A stretch of DNA of 10,717 bases from an uncultured Prevotella sp. (GTDB lineage: Bacteria > Bacteroidota > Bacteroidia > Bacteroidales > Bacteroidaceae). The position numbers and the translations under genes were made by a program. Positions 5,263 to 10,717 of the stretch are shown one piece after another (within the stretch, counting starts at the first letter, position 1; every line of letters begins with the position of its first letter). Where the stretch lies: the NCBI GenBank assembly GCA_946999045.1, contig CAMQBR010000061.1, forward strand, positions 1 to 10,717. Direction: 5' to 3'. The notes under the pieces were generated by a model. That model saw only the letters and a list, made by a program, of their open reading frames with translations, did not search any database and was not told the DNA's origin.

Positions 5263-7818
5263 ATGGAACAAAAAACAAAATTTATGTTAGGATGCTTTAT
5301 CCTATCCATGGGTATGTCGCTCCATGCACATACTCTTTTTTCATCTTCTTTGAAGGTTGATACTACAAAAACAGAACAGAAAGTAGCAAAAGAAGTACAC
5401 AAAACAGCCAAAGATACAGCTGATGTTAAGAAGGGAAACCAGAAAAAGAATCCATACGATGACCTCATCAAGAAAGGCGGAACAACGCTTAAAGGCTTGT
5501 TTACCGTTCGCCATATTGAGGACAAATGGTACTTTGAAGTTCCAGACAGCTTGTTAGGCAGATATTTCTTAGCTGTTACCCGCCTTACCGCAGCACCGCA
5601 AGGATTTGGTAAGTTTGCAGGGGAGATGATAAATGAGTCAACTATTTATTTTGAAAAGCGTGATGGCAAAACCATGCTGATGCGTGCATACGTTCTGTCG
5701 CAATTGGCTTCTGACAAAGATAAAATTTCGCAAACCCTCAAAGCTTCTACTGTCAATCCTATTGTAGCATCTTTCAAAATTATTGGAACCTGCAAAGAAC
5801 CAAAAAATAGTTTGATTGATGTTACTCGCTTTTTCAATTCTGACAATAAAGTAATGTCGTTCTCATCTCGCGGAAGCCAAAGTCTACAGCTTAGTGGCTT
5901 GCTGAGTGATCGCACTTTTATAGACACATTAAAAGTCTTTCCTATCAATATAGAAGTAGCTTCCACTCGAACTTATAATGCTTCGGGTTATAATCAGGCA
6001 GCTGCACAAACGGGTACCGTAACCGTAGGACTAAATACTAGTATGGTATTGCTGCCCAAGACACCAATGCGCAAACGTTTGTGGGATGCGCGTGTAGGCT
6101 ATTTTACCGATGGCGTAACTTATTTTAATGACCAACAACATAAAGCCGACAGAGAAGGAATTATTGGTCGTTTCCGCTTAGTTCCAAAAGATGTAAAGCG
6201 TTATCAGCGTGGTGAATTGGTTGAACCCATAAAACCTATCGTCTTTTACATTGACCCAGCCACCCCTAAAAAGTGGGTTCCTTATCTTATAAAAGGTGTA
6301 AACGATTGGCAAGTTGCTTTCGAAGCAGCAGGCTTTAAACATGCTATCATGGCAAAGCCATGGCCTAAGAATCGTCCAGATATGAGTGTTGACGATGCTC
6401 GTTACAATGTTATCAGGTATTTGCCTGCTGAGATAGAAAACGCCTATGGACCTCATGTGGTTGACCCTCGCAGTGGCGAAACCATTGAAAGTCATGTTTG
6501 CTGGTATCACAATGTGATGAACTTACTAACTAAATGGTACATGACACAATGTGGACCTTTGGATAAGCGTGCACAAAAAATGCCATTTGATGATAAACTT
6601 ATGGGCGAACTCATTCGCTTTGTGTCATCTCATGAGGTAGGGCATACCTTAGGCTTGCGCCATAACATGGGTGCAAGTCATGCTACTCCAGTAGAAAAAC
6701 TGCGCAATAAGGCTTGGGTAGAGAAGCATGGACATACTGTTTCTATCATGGATTATGCCCGTTTCAACTATGTAGCACAACCACAAGATGGTATCAGCGA
6801 GCGTGGTTTATTTCCTCGCATCAATGATTACGACAAATGGGCTATCAAGTGGGGCTACCAATATCGTCCTGAGTTTAAGGATGAGTTCCAAGAGCGTGAT
6901 GCCTTGCGTAAGGAAACAACACAAATATTGCGCAATAATCCTAAACTCTGGTTCAGTGGAGAAGGGAACGATGAAGACCCACGTTCGCAAACAGAAGATT
7001 TGGGCGATGATAACGTCAAGGCTTCTAATTACGGCATACTCAACTTAAAACGTGTTATAGCCAATCTTCCTAAATGGACCAAGCAGCCCGATGAGCAATA
7101 CGATAATCTGAAAGAAATGTACAACAGCGTACGTGGCCAGTTTGGAAGATATATAGGTCATGTTTTAAAGAACATTGGAGGACGTTATCTAAATAACTTA
7201 CCTGGCACCAAACCTTTTGAGGTTGCACCAGCTTATAAGCAAAAAGAAGCCATTGGCTTTCTCGAAAAACAGTTATTTGATGCTCCTTTATGGTTGTATC
7301 CATCTAACATCACACAGATTACAGGTACCAATGCTATTGCCACTATCTCTCGTGATCAGAACCGTACTTTGGCTACATTGCTTTCTCTAGCAACATTAAC
7401 TAAAATCTATAACGATTCGTACGATAATGCTAAGGCTTATCAGCTACCCGATTATCTCAATGATTTGTTTCATGCTGTATGGAAACCTTTAACTACCGAT
7501 GTTACTATTAACAACACTACACGTCGTACGTTAGAGCGTTCTTTCTTGTCGTATGTCGACAAGGTTCTCAATCCTGTATCTACACAAACCGCTTCTAACT
7601 CTTCGAATGCTAATCGTCTGTCATCTTCAACCCCCGCAGTATCTACAAGTGATGCTTTGCTTTATGTAGAGTTACTTTTAAACAAAATAGAAACTTATTG
7701 TAAAGCTCAACGTTCATCCAGTGCAAGCATCAATGCCCTGCATTACGATGATTTGTTGAGACAAATTAAGTTAATAAAGGACAAGCGTATTACTGTTAAG
7801 GTGGGTTCTACAAATTAA
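5263..7818 (+). CDS. Exported zinc-dependent metalloprotease of the DUF5117/DUF5118 type (metzincin motif)
   Basis: This 851-residue protein begins with a likely signal peptide (residues 1 to about 22: basic MEQKTK, hydrophobic core, then SLHAHT), so it should act in the periplasm or outside. Cys11 lies at the start of the hydrophobic core, so it is not a lipobox. After a charged linker (31-62) comes a DUF5118-like segment (about 63-108, KNPYDDLIKKGGTTLKGLF onward) and a DUF5117-like beta-rich region (about 118-300). The catalytic site HEVGHTLGLRH is at 457-467, matching HEXXHXXGXXH with H457, H461 and H467 as zinc ligands and E458 as the base. A Met-turn candidate SIMDYARF, with M496, follows. 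A Ser/Thr/Asn-rich low-complexity stretch lies near 773-796 before the helical C-terminus. No type IX secretion tail is evident. The family is widespread in Bacteroidota; its natural substrate is unknown to me. It appears monocistronic, ending in a strong terminator; I could not find a convincing promoter. Confidence 0.9.
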   Translation: MEQKTKFMLGCFILSMGMSLHAHTLFSSSLKVDTTKTEQKVAKEVHKTAKDTADVKKGNQKKNPYDDLIKKGGTTLKGLFTVRHIEDKWYFEVPDSLLGRYFLAVTRLTAAPQGFGKFAGEMINESTIYFEKRDGKTMLMRAYVLSQLASDKDKISQTLKASTVNPIVASFKIIGTCKEPKNSLIDVTRFFNSDNKVMSFSSRGSQSLQLSGLLSDRTFIDTLKVFPINIEVASTRTYNASGYNQAAAQTGTVTVGLNTSMVLLPKTPMRKRLWDARVGYFTDGVTYFNDQQHKADREGIIGRFRLVPKDVKRYQRGELVEPIKPIVFYIDPATPKKWVPYLIKGVNDWQVAFEAAGFKHAIMAKPWPKNRPDMSVDDARYNVIRYLPAEIENAYGPHVVDPRSGETIESHVCWYHNVMNLLTKWYMTQCGPLDKRAQKMPFDDKLMGELIRFVSSHEVGHTLGLRHNMGASHATPVEKLRNKAWVEKHGHTVSIMDYARFNYVAQPQDGISERGLFPRINDYDKWAIKWGYQYRPEFKDEFQERDALRKETTQILRNNPKLWFSGEGNDEDPRSQTEDLGDDNVKASNYGILNLKRVIANLPKWTKQPDEQYDNLKEMYNSVRGQFGRYIGHVLKNIGGRYLNNLPGTKPFEVAPAYKQKEAIGFLEKQLFDAPLWLYPSNITQITGTNAIATISRDQNRTLATLLSLATLTKIYNDSYDNAKAYQLPDYLNDLFHAVWKPLTTDVTINNTTRRTLERSFLSYVDKVLNPVSTQTASNSSNANRLSSSTPAVSTSDALLYVELLLNKIETYCKAQRSSSASINALHYDDLLRQIKLIKDKRITVKVGSTN

Positions 7819-7825
7819 CTTTACT

Positions 7826-7877
7826 GGTATAAGTGACAAAAAGAGACCTAAATGGGTCTCTTTTTGTCACTTATACC
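7826..7877 (+). terminator. Strong intrinsic terminator with a perfect 23-bp stem
   Basis: The arms 7826-7848 and 7855-7877 are exact reverse complements around a 6-nt loop (TAAATG). The core is AAAAAGAGACC / GGTCTCTTTTT, the classic A-run, stem, T-run layout readable in both directions, extended outward by another 12 bp of perfect pairing. It starts 7 bp after the protease stop codon, so it closes that transcript; on the minus strand it would also stop transcription coming from the restriction-modification locus. Confidence 0.9.
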
Positions 7878-8083
7878 TCGAATTTTGATAATGGAATAAC
7901 TTGTTGATATACAAGCAAAATATTTTCCTCAATTCGTACATGAGGTGGGTAAAGGAAGCTATGTCTTCAATTCATTCTTAAATAAAAGAGCCGTGAAGAG
8001 CTTTTTGAAGAAAGCTTAGGAGCGTTTTGAATACAACTTAAGAACATTCAGAAAAAAGAGTAAGAAATTCCACAAAAAAGCAA

Positions 8084-8815
8084 TTATTTCTTTCCTTGAT
8101 AAATCTCCTCAATGTCCTCCCAGCGTGGAATGGTTATCTTTCGTCCAGAAAAAGCATTATAGCTATCCTGCATTTTCTTTCGCCAACCGATGGACAATGT
8201 TCTTGTGTCGGGATAGTCAACCAGCGTCTGTTCTAAGGCTGAGAGATAATGTTCCAAGCTTTGGAACAACGGAAATTTTGCCTTATTGGCATACCATGTT
8301 GCAGGACGTATCTTGTTTATCTGCTCATTTTTGTACTGCACATTGAGTGCCCATTTGTCTGATGAACGACTTATTTCCCAAACATTCTTTATCCACAAGT
8401 CTTTGATAGTAACAATTCCATCATCCGACATGTTATAACCGAATATCAAATACTTTGTATCCAGTTCCCATGGTTCTTTCAATATAGCTTTAGCATAACC
8501 CGTAAAGTCGGCGAGATCAAAAGCAGGCGAAGCATCTCTGTTGAAAGCCTTGACCTCTAAAAGAGAATGTTTCTTGTCATCAGGGTCGAGGTAGAAATCG
8601 GGCGGAAGTTGTGGATTATCACTTGGTAAATAGGCTATTTCACGTTTTTTTTACCAGCCCTCCAGCCACTCTTGAACAATATTTCCCACAACATCTTTCT
8701 GTTTTACGATAATATCTACATCGCCAAGAAAGAACTGGATTTTTCCATCAAGGCTTTTAATGTCGTAATCATCTAATAGTCTGTTATAGACTTCTTCTGG
8801 TGTAAGCTTTTCCAT
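8084..8815 (-). pseudogene. Type II restriction endonuclease (PD-(D/E)XK; NgoBV/NlaIV-like), broken by an in-frame stop
   Basis: From the ATG at 8813-8815 one single frame runs to the TAA at 8084-8086 (243 codons before it), interrupted only by a TAA at codon 55 (8651-8653). Both sides are clearly one protein: MEKLTPEEVYNRLLDDYD... up to QEWLEGW, then KKREIAYLPSDNPQLPPDFYLD. The catalytic motif lies after the break: P72 D73, 13 residues, then E87 V88 K89, read in the same frame. The C-terminal part has KYLIFGYNMSDDGIVTIKDLWIK and WEISRSSDKWALN, which I associate from memory with the NgoBV/NlaIV family (GGNNCC). No ATG lies between the stop and the catalytic motif, so re-initiation would give an inactive fragment. 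One base change (for example TTA to TAA, giving W-L-K-K) explains the break. The methyltransferase gene ends 12 nt upstream on the same strand, so the two form one operon. Read-through or a sequencing error remains possible. Confidence 0.8.
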
Positions 8816-8827
8816 ATATCTTATATT

Positions 8828-10102
8828 TTAAATTGCATCTAATAGTCTTGCTGCAACCGCCTTGATGACAGGTACAACCACGGTATTGCCCAACAGGTCG
8901 AAAGCTTCTTTCTCAGGCAAATCAAGCCTGTAATCTTCAGGATAACCAAAGAGCCTTAATCCCTCCCGAATAGTAAGCCGTCTTATTCCTCCTGTGTCAG
9001 GGACATAGAGTTTCTGCATATCCATAGCAACCAAAGTTGGAGCAACCTCATTGGGCGAAAGAACTTTGTTTACTTCAAAACTTAGTTTCCCTGAAACGAT
9101 ATTATAACCTTGTGGCTTTGTTGTGTCGTATTCCCTGTAACTGGCTTTATTGCCGTTTTCATCTGTTACCCAAACTTTTTTCTTTGGAAACTCATACTTC
9201 AAATATCCTTTCTGTTCAAGGCTGCTAAGTAGGATATGCAAATCATTTCCTTTGTAGAACGAAGATATCATATCGGCAGTCAAAGGCATTCCGTCCATCC
9301 ATTCAATGCCATATAACTCTGCCCACTTCTTCTTACGTCGTTCAGTTAAAATCAGATTCAAGAGCATACGTTCTGTTTTGCTCGTAGGACCTTTTACCTG
9401 TAAGTCCCAACTATGGATATTATTTTTTCCACCACGCTTGTCCTTGATGGATTTCCCATAAAGTTCTTCTAAAGTAAAATTCTTCAAGAGAAGTCGGGTA
9501 AATTTCGTATTAGAAACAGCTTTCCCTGTTTCCATTATATCACGCATACAACGATGAACTATTGGGAAATCAGTTAAATCAGGTGCTTTCTGCAATGTCC
9601 CGACAATATAAATTCTTTTACGTTCTTGCGGTACACCGAAATCCTTTGAGTTAAGAATACGATGACTAACTTTATAACCAGTAGAATGAAGATGGTCTAA
9701 AATAATCGTGAGAGTTTTTCCACCATCATGATTGACCAGTCCCTCAACGTTTTCGAGAATAAATCCCTTAGGCTTCTTTTCCAATAAGATACGTTCAACG
9801 TCAAAGAATAATGTTCCTCTCGTATCAGCAAATCCTCTTCTATTACCTGCTGCACTGAAAGCCTGGCAGGGGAAACCTGCACAAAGAATGTCAAAATCGG
9901 GAATGTCAGCCGCGTTTATTTTGGTTATATCACCCGTAATCGTGTCTGTGGGGTGATTCTGCTCAAGCACTTTTATGGCATGGGACTTAATTTCCGAAGT
10001 GAAAACACACTCGGAAACATCAGCACGCTCTGCGATAGCTTGTTCCAATCCTTTGCGTATTCCGCCAATCCCTGCGAAAAGGTCTATAAATCTTATCTTC
10101 AT
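8828..10102 (-). CDS. DNA (cytosine-5)-methyltransferase, type II (NgoBV/NlaIV-like)
   Basis: The enzyme transfers a methyl group from S-adenosylmethionine to C5 of cytosine in its recognition site, protecting host DNA. The 424 residues include all landmark motifs: motif I FIDLFAGIGGIRKG (5-18, SAM binding), motif IV GFPCQAFSAAGNRRG (76-90) with the nucleophile Cys79, motif VI ENVEG (117-121), motif VIII QERKRIYIVG (159-168), a long target-recognition region (about 185-365), motif IX RRLTIREGLRLFGYP (374-388) and motif X GNTVVVPV (405-412). It looks intact and active. The length and the partner nuclease suggest a GGNNCC specificity as in M.NlaIV/M.NgoBV, but that is recollection and inference. 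The start is the first ATG, about 20 nt after the predicted transcription start. Its partner nuclease gene, 12 nt downstream, is broken, so this now acts as a solitary methyltransferase. Confidence 0.95.
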   Translation of the reverse strand: MKIRFIDLFAGIGGIRKGLEQAIAERADVSECVFTSEIKSHAIKVLEQNHPTDTITGDITKINAADIPDFDILCAGFPCQAFSAAGNRRGFADTRGTLFFDVERILLEKKPKGFILENVEGLVNHDGGKTLTIILDHLHSTGYKVSHRILNSKDFGVPQERKRIYIVGTLQKAPDLTDFPIVHRCMRDIMETGKAVSNTKFTRLLLKNFTLEELYGKSIKDKRGGKNNIHSWDLQVKGPTSKTERMLLNLILTERRKKKWAELYGIEWMDGMPLTADMISSFYKGNDLHILLSSLEQKGYLKYEFPKKKVWVTDENGNKASYREYDTTKPQGYNIVSGKLSFEVNKVLSPNEVAPTLVAMDMQKLYVPDTGGIRRLTIREGLRLFGYPEDYRLDLPEKEAFDLLGNTVVVPVIKAVAARLLDAI

Positions 10103-10129
10103 CGTATTGTCTCGCCAAATTTTGACTTA

Positions 10130-10160
10130 CAAACTTACGAAAAAATACCGATATAAACAA
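10130..10160 (-). promoter_or_regulatory. Predicted Bacteroidota-type promoter of the methyltransferase gene
   Basis: On the minus strand TAAGTTTG (10137 down to 10130) matches TAnnTTTG exactly, and TTG (10160 down to 10158) lies 20 nt upstream as the -33 core. Transcription would start near 10123, giving a leader of about 20 nt to the methyltransferase ATG. No separate control (C-protein) gene is present. Confidence 0.6.
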
Positions 10161-10286
10161 TAAAGCACAAGCATATATTAGATTTATATCACGGCTCTTT
10201 CATTTAAAATGTCTTGGTTCTTTTTCTAAATATCATTATTTTATAGCACACCAGTAACACAGAGAAAGCTGTTCTTTTCTAAAAAT

Positions 10287-10308
10287 AATACCATAATCGT
10301 ATGGTATT
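10287..10308. repeat. Perfect 9-bp palindrome, candidate protein-binding site
   Basis: AATACCATA at 10287-10295 and TATGGTATT at 10300-10308 are exact reverse complements around ATCG. Right after it on the plus strand comes TAGCTTTG (10309-10316), a match to the TAnnTTTG -7 box, but the -33 position has no TTG. The palindrome thus sits where an operator or activator site would lie for a plus-strand promoter serving the small ORF at 10445. It has no T run, so a terminator is unlikely. Function is inference. Confidence 0.35.
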
Positions 10309-10444
10309 TAGCTTTGGATACTCGTGTGATATGACAGGATCTATTTTTTATCTAACCATATAAAAATCAACGAAATAAGTACTAATAAAAAAAAATGGTC
10401 AAGTGAGCTATTTTTTGAGCCTTTATAGTAAAGAATTGATAATT

Positions 10445-10651
10445 ATGAAAGGAAAACAGCCACTCGACCAAAATAATGGGATTGTCGCTAACACAATCAA
10501 CCACGCTGCTAAGGTAAAAAAATCCGAATTAGAAGGTAATATTCTTGAAAAACTTTACAAGTTCTCCTTCTCAATACCCTATTTCCGTAGAGCAGAGAAA
10601 GTATACATATGCCATAAGTTTCTATACATCATCATGTTACAGACATTATAA
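10445..10651 (+). CDS. Small hypothetical protein, possibly a gene fragment
   Basis: From the ATG at 10445 the frame encodes 68 residues, beginning MKGKQPLDQNNG and ending FLYIIMLQTL. The frame is open a further 14 codons upstream to a GTG at 10403, but the ATG, preceded by an AT-rich stretch, is the better start. The first half is polar and basic (HAAKVKKSELEGN) and the second half is hydrophobic and aromatic; there is no clear signal peptide or zinc or helix-turn-helix motif. I do not recognise it. The abrupt change of character near residue 35 could mean a truncated or frameshifted gene, or chance. Confidence 0.25.
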   Translation: MKGKQPLDQNNGIVANTINHAAKVKKSELEGNILEKLYKFSFSIPYFRRAEKVYICHKFLYIIMLQTL

Positions 10652-10717
10652 CGAGTGTCAAATTGTGTCTGCACACGGCTCTACTTTGTAGACAGGCTGT
10701 TTATGATGCAACACAAT

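Larger units (their letters stand above)
10103..10717. other. AT-rich region upstream of the methyltransferase gene
   Basis: Apart from the methyltransferase promoter, the 9-bp palindrome and the doubtful small ORF, I see nothing I can name. There is an A9 run at 10387-10395. The last 66 bases hold only short inverted repeats (for example TCTAC-TTT-GTAGA near 10679-10691), and the window ends before any gene there becomes clear. Confidence 0.5.

Noticed and set aside
5263..5330. Lipoprotein signal at Cys11 of the metalloprotease
   Set aside because: The Cys precedes the hydrophobic core instead of following it, so it cannot be a lipobox; an ordinary signal peptide fits better.
8125..8346. 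Plus-strand ORF opposite the restriction endonuclease
   Set aside because: It is the complement of conserved nuclease coding sequence and has no family features of its own.
8645..8653. Programmed frameshifting or transcript slippage at the A8 run in the nuclease gene
   Set aside because: The frame is identical before and after, so a shift would destroy the downstream protein, and the stop codon is met before the slippery bases.

Overview
The window looks like a piece of chromosome from a Bacteroidota bacterium, most likely a Prevotella-like member of the order Bacteroidales. The reasons are AT-rich non-coding DNA, three well-placed promoters of the Bacteroidota type (TTTG/TTG, 19-20 nt, TAnnTTTG), a MetRS with a fused C-terminal tRNA-binding domain and a KISTS signature loop, and a large exported DUF5117/DUF5118-type zinc metalloprotease typical of this phylum. 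Genus assignment is inference.

Layout. 1-739 has no convincing intact gene; it holds a possible decayed reading frame, a short unexplained ORF and a G6-A-G9 tract. 740-2262 carries three genes on the minus strand, read in the order greA (transcript cleavage factor), a HIT-family nucleotide-binding protein only 3 nt downstream, and after 113 nt a LOG-family (TIGR00730-like) phosphoribohydrolase. 2263-2796 is a divergent control region: a minus-strand promoter for greA whose leader contains a terminator-like hairpin, and a near-consensus plus-strand promoter for metG. metG (2797-4860) is followed by a 402-bp gap containing a 257-bp MITE-like element with 17-bp imperfect terminal inverted repeats and an ATTA direct repeat on both sides. 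Then comes a signal-peptide-bearing metzincin-type protease (5263-7818), closed by a hairpin with a perfect 23-bp stem.

8084-10102 is a type II restriction-modification locus on the minus strand: an intact DNA cytosine-C5 methyltransferase with its own promoter, and 12 nt downstream a PD-(D/E)XK endonuclease gene broken by one in-frame TAA before its catalytic motif. The pair resembles the NgoBV/NlaIV type (GGNNCC), from memory of those families. The likely outcome is a cell that still methylates DNA but no longer cuts it. 10103-10717 is AT-rich, with a palindrome near a -7-like box and one short orphan ORF.

I found no tRNA, rRNA, CRISPR array, intact transposase or clear novel multi-gene defence system. 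The observations most worth following are the nonsense-disarmed R-M pair, the attenuator-like hairpin in the greA leader (compare the E. coli greA leader RNA GraL) and the MITE-like element.
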